From Nocardiopsis sp. FIRDI 009 (lineage in GTDB: Bacteria > Actinomycetota > Actinomycetes > Streptosporangiales > Streptosporangiaceae), in contig NZ_QPNC01000011.1 in NCBI RefSeq assembly GCF_003386285.1, positions 62,001 through 126,000 on the forward strand: a DNA stretch of 64,000 bases, read 5' to 3'. Position numbers and translations under genes: made by a program. Under the pieces are notes generated by a model. It searched no databases, was not told where the DNA came from, and saw only the letters and a list, made by a program, of their open reading frames with translations. Below, piece by piece: positions 27,802 to 36,953 of this stretch. The number at the start of each line of letters is the position of its first letter. Positions within the stretch are counted from its first letter, which is position 1.

Positions 27802-28356
27802 GTGGACACCAGTGACCCGGCCCCGACGCCGAATCCGCCCGGCCCGTCCCGGCCCGAACGCCCGCTCGCGGCGGCGTTCGCCCCGCCCGAGGGCACGTCC
27901 TGGACGCGCGTGTCACCCGCCCTGGCCCTGTACCGCAGGCTGGTGGTGGCCGCCCTGTGCCTGGTCGGGGGAGCGGCCGCGGCGACGCTGGCGTACGCCT
28001 GGGCCGGGCCGGGATGGGCAGCCGCGACGGGAGGCGCGGCCCTGGCCGTCCTCGCCGTCGCGTGGTTCCTGGCGGGGCGGTTCCAGCGGTCGTGGGGCTA
28101 CGTCGAGGGAACGGGGGAGCTCTACCTCACCTACGGCGTGTTCCTCCGCCAGCTGGTCGTGGTGCCCTACGGTCGGATGCAGGTCGTGGACGTGACCGCC
28201 GACCTGCTGGAGCAGGCGCTGGGGATCGCCACCGTGCGGTTGCGCACGGCGGCGAGTACGGCCGACACCCGTGTGGTCGGTCTCCCACTGGCCGAGGCGG
28301 TGGAACTGCGCGCCCGCCTGGCGGCGCGCAGCGAGAGCTTCTCGACGGGGTTGTAG
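27802..28356 (+). CDS. Bacterial PH-domain membrane protein (YdbS-like)
   Basis: 184 residues. A Pro-rich N-terminus, two adjacent membrane segments (about residues 45-85), then a bPH2 domain (ELYLTYGVFLRQLVVVPYGRMQVVDV, IATVRLRTAAS). GTG 27802 is chosen; TTG 27790 is possible. The next gene starts inside its stop codon, the usual YdbS-YdbT arrangement. The pair resembles Bacillus YdbS/YdbT, which affect resistance to some bacteriocins; the role here is unproven. Confidence 0.85.
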   Translation: MDTSDPAPTPNPPGPSRPERPLAAAFAPPEGTSWTRVSPALALYRRLVVAALCLVGGAAAATLAYAWAGPGWAAATGGAALAVLAVAWFLAGRFQRSWGYVEGTGELYLTYGVFLRQLVVVPYGRMQVVDVTADLLEQALGIATVRLRTAASTADTRVVGLPLAEAVELRARLAARSESFSTGL

Positions 28357-29927
28357 TGGACGGATCGAGCCAGTCCCCCCAGCACGCCCGGTGGACGCCG
28401 TCGTGGCCGCGGGGGGCGTACCCGCCGCCCGGGGGTCCCCATCCGCCTCAGGGCGGTCCCGTTCCCGGTGGCCCTCCGCCGCCCGGAGCGCCCGTGCCGC
28501 CTCCCCCTCCGCCTCCGCCGCCCGCCGGTCCCGTGCCGGGCGCGTTCCCTCCGGGCCCCGCTCTGATGCCGCCGTCCGTGGCCCACCGCCCGCCGCCGAT
28601 GCGGCGCCCCCGCCCGGAGGACGACGTCACCAGGGGGGAGTTCCGGTCGCACTGGTCGATCATCCCGCTGCGGGTCGCCGCCGTCACCCTGGTGTTCGTG
28701 GCGCTCGTGGGGCCGATCCTGGTCACCTTCGGCTTCGCGTGGGTGTTCCTGCTGGCGCTCGCGGTCGTCTTCGGCTCCCTGGCCTACGCGCTGCCCACGT
28801 GGTGGTACGGGACCTTCGGGCTGCGTGAGGACCACCTGGTGGTGCACAGCGGGCTGGTGCTGCGCGGGTCGAGGGAGATCCCGCTGAGCCGCCTCCAGGC
28901 GGTGGACGTCGTCCAGCCGCTGCTGATGCAGGTCTTCGGGCTGGCCGAACTGCGGATCGAACTGGCGGGCGGGGACCGGACCGCGATCCGGCTGCCGTGT
29001 CTGCGCAGGACCCTGGCCGAGCGCCTCAGGGCGGCCGTGCTCGCCCACGCCGCCGGACTGCCGGGGCGCTCCCCGGAGGCGCCCGAGTGGCCGTTCTACC
29101 GTCTGCCGTTCCCCCTGCTGCTGGGCGCGCTGACCTTCCGGGCGCCGATCCTGTTCTCCTTCGTCGGGCTGCTCCTGCTGGCCGTGGCGGGCGTGAAGCT
29201 GCTCGAACCGGGGGTGGCGGGGGCGCTCGTCCCGTTGGTCCTCGGTCTGATCCGCTACTTCTGGGGGCCGCTGACGCGGTACACGGACTACTACGCGTCG
29301 CTGTCCTCCGACGGCCTGCGGCTGCGCTACGGGATGTTCCAGCGCCGGATGCAGACCGTCCCCCCGGGGCGGGTCCAGGCGGTGCGCGTCGTGGAGCCGC
29401 TGCTGTGGCGGGTCCTGGGTGTGGCCCGCGTGGAGGCCAACGTGGCCGGGTACGCGGGCGCCCGGCAGGGGGAGTCGGCGACGCTGCTGCCGGTGGCGCC
29501 GCGGCGCCTGGCCTTCTCCCTGGTCAACGAGGTGTTCGACGGAACCGATCCGGCACGGGTGCCGCTCGTGCCGAACCGGAGGCGGGCGCCGCACCTGGCG
29601 GGGGCGGACGAGCACCTGTTCGTGACCGTTCGGGGCCTGTTCTGCCGGGTGACGGACGTCGTGCCCGTGGAGCGGGTGCAGACCCTGCGGCTGACGGCGG
29701 GCCCGCTGGCCCGGTTCACCGGCCGGGTGTCGCTGGACGTCGACACGCCGCCGGGTCCCGCGGACGGGCGGGCCACCGGCAGGACGGCGGCCGAGGGCCG
29801 CGGTCTGTTGGACGCGCTGGTGGCGTCCACCCGCCGCGCGCTGGTCCGGGAGGCGGGCACCGAGCGGTGGGCGACCAGATCGACGGAGGGCCCGTCGGAA
29901 CGGGCCGGTGACACTCCCGAGACGTGA
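28356..29927 (+). CDS. Multi-PH-domain membrane protein (YdbT-like)
   Basis: 523 residues. A Pro/Gly-rich N-terminal 80 residues, then membrane segments in two pairs (about 108-145 and 255-305). Three bPH2 domains recur, each with the PLSRLQAVDV / PPGRVQAVRV / PVERVQTLRL signature. GTG 28356 overlaps the upstream stop (TAGTG). Partner of the YdbS-like protein. No enzyme motif is visible. Confidence 0.86.
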   Translation: MDGSSQSPQHARWTPSWPRGAYPPPGGPHPPQGGPVPGGPPPPGAPVPPPPPPPPPAGPVPGAFPPGPALMPPSVAHRPPPMRRPRPEDDVTRGEFRSHWSIIPLRVAAVTLVFVALVGPILVTFGFAWVFLLALAVVFGSLAYALPTWWYGTFGLREDHLVVHSGLVLRGSREIPLSRLQAVDVVQPLLMQVFGLAELRIELAGGDRTAIRLPCLRRTLAERLRAAVLAHAAGLPGRSPEAPEWPFYRLPFPLLLGALTFRAPILFSFVGLLLLAVAGVKLLEPGVAGALVPLVLGLIRYFWGPLTRYTDYYASLSSDGLRLRYGMFQRRMQTVPPGRVQAVRVVEPLLWRVLGVARVEANVAGYAGARQGESATLLPVAPRRLAFSLVNEVFDGTDPARVPLVPNRRRAPHLAGADEHLFVTVRGLFCRVTDVVPVERVQTLRLTAGPLARFTGRVSLDVDTPPGPADGRATGRTAAEGRGLLDALVASTRRALVREAGTERWATRSTEGPSERAGDTPET

Positions 29928-29930
29928 GTG

Positions 29931-30017
29931 TGTGATGTGTCACAAGGGGCGGCGGATAGGGCTGAAATTGCGGGCAGCATGTCCGACATGTCTTCTCACT
30001 CGGTGTGATAACTCCAG
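29931..30017 (+). promoter_or_regulatory. Cluster of inverted repeats and shared 13-mer upstream of chaplin 1
   Basis: Three elements: TGTGA-TGTG-TCACA at 29931-29944; CATGTC-C-GACATG at 29978-29990; and GTGATAACTCCAG at 30005-30017. The 13-mer recurs exactly at 30736-30748, upstream of the second chaplin-like gene. Confidence 0.5.
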
Positions 30018-30130
30018 GTGGCAGTCGCTTCTCATCTCGTCCTTTCGGTCGTGCGCGGCGGTTGAGTATGGCTAAATGGTGACCGAACACGGGGAGTGTT
30101 CGTAGTCATACACATCGTCAATGATTTGGC

Positions 30131-30155
30131 CCGGTTGGCGCCCCCCGCCAACCGG
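30131..30155 (+). promoter_or_regulatory. 5'-UTR hairpin of chaplin 1
   Basis: CCGGTTGGCG, loop CCCCC, CGCCAACCGG: a perfect 10-bp stem ending 5 nt before the GGGAG ribosome site region. The second chaplin gene has a comparable hairpin with a C-rich loop. Confidence 0.55.
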
Positions 30156-30170
30156 TCTATGGGAGAAACC

Positions 30171-30410
30171 ATGCTGAAGAAGGCTCTCGCCGCCAGTGCC
30201 GTCACCGCCGCCGCTGCCGGCGTCCTGTTCACCGGTGCTCCGGCCATGGCCGACGACAACATCTTCACCTCGGGTAACGGGAGCATCCTCGGCGGCAACC
30301 AGCTCGTGGCGGACCTGAACGTCCCCATCAACGTCTGCGGCAACGCGATCGGCATCCTCGGCGTGGCGGGCGCCAGCTGCGTCGGGTCCGACGCCAAGGT
30401 CATCGAGTAG
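30171..30410 (+). CDS. Chaplin-like surface peptide 1
   Basis: 79 residues. Sec signal peptide (MLKKALAASAVTAAAAGVLF, cleaved near AMA-DD), then a short chaplin-type domain: GNQLVADLNVPINVCGNAIG and a second cysteine 15 residues after the first. Chaplins assemble as amyloid-like fibrils on aerial hyphae and spores. No sortase motif, so it is of the short, secreted class. GGGAGAAACC precedes ATG 30171; upstream in-frame ATGs lack this spacing. Confidence 0.82.
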   Translation: MLKKALAASAVTAAAAGVLFTGAPAMADDNIFTSGNGSILGGNQLVADLNVPINVCGNAIGILGVAGASCVGSDAKVIE

Positions 30411-30442
30411 TCGCGTAGGCGACCGGATCGCCGACGAAGCGA

Positions 30443-30556
30443 CCTGACCGGGTCGGGGGTGTCCACCCGGGAGACGTCCCGGGTGATCCGATCCGGTCAG
30501 GTTCCAGAGCGGCACGCTCGGGGCGCCATCCCGTGAGAACGGGGTGGCGCCCTTTT
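30443..30556 (+). terminator. Nested hairpin and terminator after chaplin 1
   Basis: First, CCTGACCGG/CCGGTCAGG (30443-30501) encloses ACCCGGGA-GACG-TCCCGGGT (30465-30484). Then GGGCGCCATCCCGT/ACGGGGTGGCGCCC (30521-30552) followed by TTTT, a classical intrinsic terminator. The rest of the gap to 30868 is the second chaplin's promoter and leader. Confidence 0.85.
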
Positions 30557-30735
30557 CGTGTGTCCGGACCCTCGCGGCCCGCGCGGTGCGGCCGAACCGC
30601 AACCCGGATTGACGCATGGCTGCAATTCGGGAGATTCGTGACCCTGTGCGCACACGGGTCACGACGATGCGCGACCTTTGCCCCGATCGACCCCGAAGTG
30701 GGATGCTACCCAGTGTGAACAATGGCGTGTATCTC

Positions 30736-30851
30736 GTGATAACTCCAGCTCAAGGCGGGTGAATCGGGGTTCGCCAGGGGTAACTTCCTCACCAGCGCCC
30801 CCAAGGTGCTCAGGAAGAACACCGAGCGTCCGGCCGGTCCCCCCGCCGGAC
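30736..30851 (+). promoter_or_regulatory. Promoter-region element and leader hairpin of chaplin 2
   Basis: GTGATAACTCCAG (30736-30748) is identical to 30005-30017. The hairpin GTCCGGC (30828-30834)/GCCGGAC (30845-30851) has the loop CGGTCCCCCC and ends just before the GAAGGAG ribosome site. Confidence 0.5.
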
Positions 30852-30868
30852 ACAGAAGGAGACACGTA

Positions 30869-31111
30869 GTGCTCAAGAAGACGTTCGTCACCGCCGCCGT
30901 GGCCCTCGCCTCCGCCGGGGTCCTCCTCACCGCGGCGCCGGCGGCGGCCCACGCCGGCGCCTGGACCTCCGGCGCCGGAGGCAACGTCAGCGGGAACATC
31001 TCCTACATCAACGGCATCGAGAACCTCAACACGGGCTGCGGCAACTCCAACGCCGTCCTCGGCCAGTCCCTGGCGTCCTGCTACAACTCCGGAGTGATCA
31101 TCCAGGGGTAG
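30869..31111 (+). CDS. Chaplin-like surface peptide 2
   Basis: 80 residues. Signal peptide (LKKTFVTAAVALASAGVLL, cleaved near AHA-GA), then a chaplin-like domain with GNVSGNISYINGIENLN and two cysteines (GCGNS and ASCYN). It resembles chaplin 1 in length and layout but is clearly diverged. GTG 30869 follows GAAGGAGACACGTA. Not an exact match to classical chaplins, so divergent family membership is possible. Confidence 0.75.
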   Translation: MLKKTFVTAAVALASAGVLLTAAPAAAHAGAWTSGAGGNVSGNISYINGIENLNTGCGNSNAVLGQSLASCYNSGVIIQG

Positions 31112-31498
31112 CGGTGCCCGTTCCGGGCCCGCGGGTCCGGAACACCCGCGTCGTCCGCCACCGCCCGGGGCCGCTCCGCGGCGGTGGCGGACACCCACGC
31201 CGCCGGGGATCCCTCAGCCCCGGCGGCGCCGGAACGCCATCCCCGGGTGGCCGTTCCGGGAAACAGGACACAGCCTGGGGAACCGCCGTACCGTGGCCCC
31301 GACGGCGGTCCCCGGGAACCCGCTCCCCGGGCCACCGGGAGGGCTCACCCCGCCGGGGCGGGCACGCCACGCCCGCTCCGCTCGCGTTGCCCGGGTCCGG
31401 CCCTGCTCGGCGGGGCACCGGGCCAGGAGAGTTATCGTGTGCTCAGGCGTCACGGTGCTGGAAGGACCGGACGCACCGGACCACGAGGGAGCACGACC
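31112..31498 (+). terminator. Intergenic region with strong terminator at 31153-31192
   Basis: GTCCGCCACCGCC and GGCGGTGGCGGAC form a perfect 13-bp stem (31153-31165/31180-31192), ending chaplin 2 transcription. A smaller GTTCCGG/CCGGAAC hairpin precedes it (31120-31143). TATCGT at 31433-31438 is a possible -10 for the pan/nad genes. No gene seen. Confidence 0.7.
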
Positions 31499-32383
31499 AT
31501 GGAGACGACGCGGGGTCGCCCGGCACGGTTGCGAGTCGGTGTCATCGGGCCCGGCCGGGTCGGCTCCGTCCTCGGCCAGGCCCTGGGCAGGGCCGGACAC
31601 AAGGTCGTCGCCGCCACCGCGGTCTCCGAGACGTCCAAGGACAACGTCGCCTCCCGCCTGCCGACCGCGCGGATCCTCGACGCCCCCGAGGTCGTCGGGG
31701 CCAGTGACCTCGTCCTGCTCACGGTGCCCGACGACGCCCTGCCCGACCTCGTCGAGGGGCTCGCCGCCACCGGCGCCGACCTGCGGGGCAAGATCCTCGT
31801 CCACGCCAGCGGCGCGCACGGTTACGGCATCCTCGCCCCCGCCACCATCGCCGGGGCCCTGCCCCTCGCCCTCCACCCCGCCATGACCTTCACCGGGCGC
31901 GACGAGGACGTCGAGCGCCTCGCCCACTGCGCCTTCGGCGTCACCGCCCCCGACCAGCTGCGCCCGATCGCCGAGGCGCTGGTGGTCGAGATGGGCGCGG
32001 AACCCGTGTGGATCACCGAGGACAGGCGCACGCTCTACCACGCCGCCCTCGCCGGAGGCGCCAACCACCTGGTCACGCTGGTGGCCGACAGCGCCTCCCT
32101 CCTCGCCGCCGCCGGGGTGCCCGAACCCGGCCGGATGCTCGCGCCCATGCTCAGCGCCGCCCTCGACAACGCCCTGCGCCTCGGTATCCACGGCCTGAGC
32201 GGTCCCGTCCTGCGCGGTGACGCGGGCACCGTCGCCGGCCACATCGAACAACTGCGCGAGAACGCCCCGGAGAGCGTCGCCAGCTACGTCGAACTCGCCC
32301 GGCTCACCGCGGACCGCGCCATCAACGCCGGGATGCTCGACCCCGCCGACGCCGCTCGCCTGCTCGACGTCCTCCGCCGCTGA
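31499..32383 (+). CDS. Rossmann-fold DUF2520 oxidoreductase-like protein
   Basis: 294 residues. N-terminal NAD(P)-binding domain (VGVIGPGRVGSVLGQAL), VLLTVPDDALPDLV, then a helical C-terminal domain (HAALAGGANHLVTLVADSASLLAAAGV) like ketopantoate or prephenate-type dehydrogenases. DUF2520 genes stand just before panC in many actinobacteria, so a pantothenate link such as ketopantoate reduction is plausible but unproven. GAGGGAG precedes ATG 31499. Confidence 0.88.
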   Translation: METTRGRPARLRVGVIGPGRVGSVLGQALGRAGHKVVAATAVSETSKDNVASRLPTARILDAPEVVGASDLVLLTVPDDALPDLVEGLAATGADLRGKILVHASGAHGYGILAPATIAGALPLALHPAMTFTGRDEDVERLAHCAFGVTAPDQLRPIAEALVVEMGAEPVWITEDRRTLYHAALAGGANHLVTLVADSASLLAAAGVPEPGRMLAPMLSAALDNALRLGIHGLSGPVLRGDAGTVAGHIEQLRENAPESVASYVELARLTADRAINAGMLDPADAARLLDVLRR

Positions 32384-32452
32384 GACCCACCGCGTCGCAC
32401 GGCGGGCGTGGCCGCGCCGTGCGCGCACGACACACCACCACCGGGAAGCACG

Positions 32453-33340
32453 ATGACCGAACCCACGTCACAGCCCGCGTCGACCGTCGGGCCCCTCGTC
32501 GTCCACACGGCCGAGGAGCTGCGCCGCGCCCTCGCCGACGCCGGACGCGTCGCCCTCGTCCCCACGATGGGCGCGTTGCACGAGGGCCACCGCAGCCTCA
32601 TGCGCCTCGCCCGCGCCCAGGCCGACACCGTCGTCGTGAGCATCTTCGTCAACCCGCTCCAGTTCGGCCCGAACGAGGACTTCGACCGCTATCCGCGCAC
32701 GCTGGACACGGACACCGGGGTCTGCGCTCAGGAGGGCGTCGACGTCGTCTTCGCCCCGACCGTGAACACGATGTACCCCACCGAGCAGATGGTCACCGTC
32801 CAGGCGGGCGCGATGGGGGACCGCCTGGAGGGCGCCTCCCGCCCCGGGTTCTTCACCGGGGTGCTCACCGTGGTCAGCAAGCTCCTGCACCTGGTCGGCC
32901 CCGACCTGGCCGTCTTCGGGCAGAAGGACGCCCAGCAGCTCGCCGTCGTCCGCCGGATGGTCGCCGACCTCAACCTGCCCGTGGAGATCGTCGGCGCCCC
33001 CACCCTGCGCGACCCCGACGGGTTGGCCACGTCGAGCCGGAACGTCTACCTGGACGCGGACGAACGCGCCAGCGCCCTCGCCCTGTCCCGGGCCCTGAAC
33101 GCCGGGCGCGACGCCGCCGCCGACGGGCCCGAGGCCGTCCGCGCCGCCGCCCAGGGCGTCCTGGACGAGGCGGCCAAGGCCGCGCCGCCCGTCGAACTCG
33201 ACTACCTCGCGCTGGTCGACCCCGCCACCTTCACCGACGTCCCCGCCGACTTCACGGGCGAGGCCGTCCTGGCCGTCGCGGCCCGGGTGGGCACCACACG
33301 GCTCATCGACAACGTGCCGGTGCGGCTGACCCGCTCCTAG
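32453..33340 (+). CDS. panC: Pantothenate synthetase
   Basis: 295 residues. Condenses pantoate and beta-alanine with ATP to pantothenate. Seen: [19 protein letters not shown] (HxGH), [38 protein letters not shown], and SSRNVYLD (KMSKS-like). ATG 32453 has GGGAAGC upstream. Lies 69 nt after the DUF2520 gene and 137 nt before nadB-nadC. Confidence 0.97.
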   Translation: MTEPTSQPASTVGPLVVHTAEELRRALADAGRVALVPTMGALHEGHRSLMRLARAQADTVVVSIFVNPLQFGPNEDFDRYPRTLDTDTGVCAQEGVDVVFAPTVNTMYPTEQMVTVQAGAMGDRLEGASRPGFFTGVLTVVSKLLHLVGPDLAVFGQKDAQQLAVVRRMVADLNLPVEIVGAPTLRDPDGLATSSRNVYLDADERASALALSRALNAGRDAAADGPEAVRAAAQGVLDEAAKAAPPVELDYLALVDPATFTDVPADFTGEAVLAVAARVGTTRLIDNVPVRLTRS

Positions 33341-33477
33341 CGGTGTTCGTTCCGGGCCTCCGCTTCGCCTCGGCCCGCCCGTCGCCCTCGACCGCCCGCA
33401 CAGGACGCCCCCGGCGAGGTTCCCCTCCGGCCGCGCCCGAACGGAAACCTCAGTCGGCACTCGCGAAAGAGACCCAC

Positions 33478-36069
33478 ATGTCCTCATCCAGACAGACCCG
33501 GATCGACGCCCCCGCCCCGTCGTGGAGCGTCAGCGCCGACGTCGCCGTCATCGGCTCGGGCGTCGCCGGGCTGAGCACCGCGCTGCGCTACGTCCAGCGC
33601 ACCGAGCGCGGCCGCGTCGTCCTCGTCACCAAGGACCGCCTCTCCACGGGCTCCACCTCCTACGCCCAGGGCGGCATCGCCGCGGCCGTGGCCCCCGGGG
33701 ACGACCCGGTCGCGCACATGGTCGACACCCACCTGGCCGGGGCCGGTCTGTGCGACCCCCTCGCCGTGCACGTGCTGGCGGAGGAGGGACCCGCCGCCCT
33801 GCGCTGGCTCATCGGGGCGGGCGCCGAGTTCGACCGCGCCGACGGCGGGGGACTGGCCCTCACCCGCGAGGGCGGACACCGCGCGGACCGGGTCGCCCAC
33901 GCCGGAGGAGACGCCACCGGAGCCGAGATCCAGCGCGCGCTCCAGGCCGCGGTCCTGGCCGAGGAGCGGATCGAGGTCATCGAGCACGCGCTCGCCCTCG
34001 ACGTCCTGCGCGACCCCGCCGGCACGGCCGTCGTCGGCGCCTCCCTCCACGTCATCGGTGAGGGCGCCCGCGACGGCGTCGGCGCGGTCCTGGCCCCGGC
34101 CGTCGTCCTGGCCACCGGGGGGATGGGCCAGATCTTCGCCGCCACCACCAACCCGCCGGTGTCGACCGGCGACGGACTCGCGCTCGCGGCCCGTGCCGGG
34201 GCACGCCTGCGCGACCTGGAGTTCATCCAGTTCCACCCCACCGTGCTCTGGTTGGGGCCCGAGGCCCGGGGCAGGCAGCCCCTGGTCTCCGAGGCCGTGC
34301 GCGGAGAGGGCGCCCACCTCGTGGACGGCGACGGCGAACGGATCATGGCGGGCGTCCACGAGCTCGGTGACCTCGCCCCCCGCGACGTCGTGGCCAGGAC
34401 GATCGCGCGCACCATGGCCGAGGCCGGTACCGACCACGTTTACCTGGACGGCCGCCACTTCGGCGCCGCCACCTGGGAACGCCGCTTCCCCACCATCCTG
34501 GCGTCCTGCCGCGAACACGGCATCGACCCGGTCACCCAGCCGATCCCCGTCGCCCCCGCCGCCCACTACGCCTCCGGCGGGGCCGAGGTCGACATCGACG
34601 GGGCCACCAGCGTCCCCGGCCTCTGGGCGGTCGGCGAGGTGGCGCGCACCGGCGTGCACGGCGCGAACCGCCTGGCCTCCAACTCCCTCCTGGAGGGGCT
34701 GGTGTACGCGGACCGGATCGCCGCCCGTCTCGCGCAGGAGGCCCGCCCGATCCCGGAGCGGGGCGTCCCCGTCGGCGACGTCACCCGCCTCGTCCGGCCC
34801 GCCACCGCGACCCGCGTCCGCGCGCTGATGTCCCGCCACGCCGGGGTCCTGCGCACCGGCGAGGGGCTGGCCGAACTGGTCACCGAACTCGACGCGCTCA
34901 CCGCCCCGGCCGAGCACGTCGCCCCGGACACGGCCACCTGGGAGGCGACCAACCTGCTGACGGTGGCCCGACTCGTGGCCGCCGCCGCGCTGCACCGCAC
35001 CGAGAGCCGGGGCTCGCACCAGCGCGCCGACGCGCCCGAGCCCGACCCCGGGTTCCGGACGCGGCCGACCGTCGTCCGACTGGAGGGGAACACACCCGTG
35101 GCCACCGACGAGGACTGGACCCCGTCCCTGCCGCCCGAACTCGTCGCCGAGCTGGACGGCATCGCCTTCCCGCTCGCCGAGGGGACGCCCGACCCCGACG
35201 CGCGCGCCGAGTTCACCCTCCCCTACACGGCGCCCCACCAGTCCCACGTGGACGTGGTCCGGCGCGCCCTGGCCGAGGACCTCACCGCCGGTCCGCGCAT
35301 CGACGTCACCACCGTGGCCACCATCCCCGCCGACCAGGTGCGGACCGCGCACGTCGTGGCGCGCGCCGACGGTACGGTGAGCGGCCTGCCCCTGGCCGAA
35401 CTGGTCTTCTGGCTCGTGTCCGAGGGCGCCGTGCAGGTCGCCCGCTCCGCCCGCGACGGCGACGCGGTCAAGCGCGGGGACGTGCTGATGTCCGTCACCG
35501 CCCGCACGCGCGACCTGCTCACCGCCGAGCGCACCGCGCTCAACCTCCTCACCCACATGTCGGGGATCGCCACGGCCACCCGCACCTGGGTGGACGCGGT
35601 GGCCGGTACCGGCGCCCGGATCCGGGACAGCCGTAAGACCCGCCCCGGCCTCCGGGCGCTGGAGAAGTACGCCGTGCGCTGCGGGGGCGGCGTCAACCAC
35701 CGGTACTGCCTCAGCGACGCCGGACTGGTCAAGGACAACCACGTGGTCGCGGCGGGCGGGGTCGGCGCGGCCGTGCGCGCCATCCGCGAGCGCTTCCCCG
35801 ACCTGCCGCTGGAGGTCGAGGTGGACCGGATCGACCAGATCGAGGACGCGATCGCCGCCGGGGCCGAGGAAATCCTCCTCGACAACTTCACCGTCGAGGG
35901 CCTGCGCTCCGCCGTCGCCCTGGTCGCAGGGCGCGCGCGGCTGGAGTCCTCCGGCGGGCTGACCCTCGACGTGGCCGCCGACGTGGCCGCCACCGGGGTC
36001 GACTACCTGGCGGTCGGCGCCCTGACCCACTCCAGCCCGGCACTGGATATCGCTCTCGACCTGTTGTGA
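33478..36069 (+). CDS. nadBC: Fused L-aspartate oxidase / nicotinate-nucleotide pyrophosphorylase
   Basis: 863 residues in one frame. Residues 1-560 are NadB: FAD site GSGVAGLST near 24, the STSYAQGG and HPTVLW segments, and ANRLASNSLLEG. A linker of about 20 residues leads to NadC from about 580: LTAERTALNLLTHMSGIAT, RDSRKTRPGLR (catalytic basic residues near 716), CGGGVNHR and KDNH. NadB makes iminoaspartate and NadC makes nicotinate mononucleotide from quinolinate; no nadA is present here. No stop or start signal separates the halves, so this is a true fusion, not a read-through artefact. coaX follows. Confidence 0.95.
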   Translation: MSSSRQTRIDAPAPSWSVSADVAVIGSGVAGLSTALRYVQRTERGRVVLVTKDRLSTGSTSYAQGGIAAAVAPGDDPVAHMVDTHLAGAGLCDPLAVHVLAEEGPAALRWLIGAGAEFDRADGGGLALTREGGHRADRVAHAGGDATGAEIQRALQAAVLAEERIEVIEHALALDVLRDPAGTAVVGASLHVIGEGARDGVGAVLAPAVVLATGGMGQIFAATTNPPVSTGDGLALAARAGARLRDLEFIQFHPTVLWLGPEARGRQPLVSEAVRGEGAHLVDGDGERIMAGVHELGDLAPRDVVARTIARTMAEAGTDHVYLDGRHFGAATWERRFPTILASCREHGIDPVTQPIPVAPAAHYASGGAEVDIDGATSVPGLWAVGEVARTGVHGANRLASNSLLEGLVYADRIAARLAQEARPIPERGVPVGDVTRLVRPATATRVRALMSRHAGVLRTGEGLAELVTELDALTAPAEHVAPDTATWEATNLLTVARLVAAAALHRTESRGSHQRADAPEPDPGFRTRPTVVRLEGNTPVATDEDWTPSLPPELVAELDGIAFPLAEGTPDPDARAEFTLPYTAPHQSHVDVVRRALAEDLTAGPRIDVTTVATIPADQVRTAHVVARADGTVSGLPLAELVFWLVSEGAVQVARSARDGDAVKRGDVLMSVTARTRDLLTAERTALNLLTHMSGIATATRTWVDAVAGTGARIRDSRKTRPGLRALEKYAVRCGGGVNHRYCLSDAGLVKDNHVVAAGGVGAAVRAIRERFPDLPLEVEVDRIDQIEDAIAAGAEEILLDNFTVEGLRSAVALVAGRARLESSGGLTLDVAADVAATGVDYLAVGALTHSSPALDIALDLL

Positions 36070-36134
36070 GCGGCCCGGTTGGTGGAAGATTCCTTGGGAA
36101 CACACCACTTCGACCACGGATGAGGGTCCCCAGC

Positions 36135-36917
36135 ATGCTGCTCGCGATCGACGTCGGCAACTCCGAGACGGTGTTCGGCCTGTTCCAGGGCGACGACCTT
36201 CTCGAACACTGGAGAGTGGGGACCGAGACGCGCCGCACCGCCGACGAGTGGGCGGTGGTGCTGCGCGGGCTCATCGACGGGAGCGCGCTGGGGGCCCAGA
36301 CCGACATCGAGGGGATCGCCCTGTGCTGCTCGGTCCCCTCGGTGCAGCACGAGATGCGCGACATGTTCCGCCGCCACTTCGGGGACGTGCCCGCCGTGGT
36401 CGTCGAACCCGGCGTCAAGACGGGCGTGCCGATCCGGATGGACAACCCCAAGGAGGTGGGCAGCGACCGGATCATCAACGCGCTGGCCGCCAGTCACCTG
36501 TACGGCGGCCCGGCGGTGGTGGTCGACTTCGGCACGGCGACCACGTTCGACGCGGTGAGCGCCAAGGGGGAGTACGTCGGAGGGGCGATCGCGCCGGGCA
36601 TCGACATCTCCGTGGACGCGCTGTCCCGGAGGGGCGCGCAGCTGCACATGGTGGAGATCGTCAAGCCGCGCGCGGCGATCGCGAAGAACACCACGGAGGC
36701 GCTGCGGTCGGGGATCGTGTTCGGGTTCGCGGGGCAGGTCGACGGGATCGTGGACCGGATGGTCGCCGAGCTCACCGACGCCCCCGACGACGTGACCGTG
36801 GTCGCCACCGGCGGTCTGGCCTCCGTGGTCGTCGGCGAGTGCGAGACGGTGGACGTGCACGACCCGTGGCTGACCCTCATCGGTCTGCGCCTGGTCTTCG
36901 AGCGCAACGTCGGCTGA
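36135..36917 (+). CDS. coaX: Type III pantothenate kinase
   Basis: 260 residues. Phosphorylates pantothenate, first step to coenzyme A. ASKHA fold: MLLAIDVGNSETVFGLF (phosphate 1), SDRIINALAASHLYGG, VVDFGTATTFDAV, and GGAIAPGIDISVDAL. ATG 36135 is chosen because GAGGG lies about 10 nt upstream and the family starts here; GTG 36066 overlaps nadC. It supplies the next step after panC in the same stretch. Confidence 0.95.
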   Translation: MLLAIDVGNSETVFGLFQGDDLLEHWRVGTETRRTADEWAVVLRGLIDGSALGAQTDIEGIALCCSVPSVQHEMRDMFRRHFGDVPAVVVEPGVKTGVPIRMDNPKEVGSDRIINALAASHLYGGPAVVVDFGTATTFDAVSAKGEYVGGAIAPGIDISVDALSRRGAQLHMVEIVKPRAAIAKNTTEALRSGIVFGFAGQVDGIVDRMVAELTDAPDDVTVVATGGLASVVVGECETVDVHDPWLTLIGLRLVFERNVG

Positions 36918-36926
36918 GCCGGTCGG

Positions 36927-36950
36927 GTGGGGCGAGGCACCTCGCCCCAC
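36927..36950. terminator. Bidirectional terminator
   Basis: GTGGGGCGAG, loop GCAC, CTCGCCCCAC: a perfect 10-bp stem between coaX and the convergent toxin remnant. Confidence 0.85.
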
Positions 36951-36953
36951 GCA

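Noticed and set aside
29931..29944. Canonical Crp site upstream of chaplin 1
   Set aside because: The half-sites TGTGA and TCACA match but the spacer is 4 nt instead of 6.
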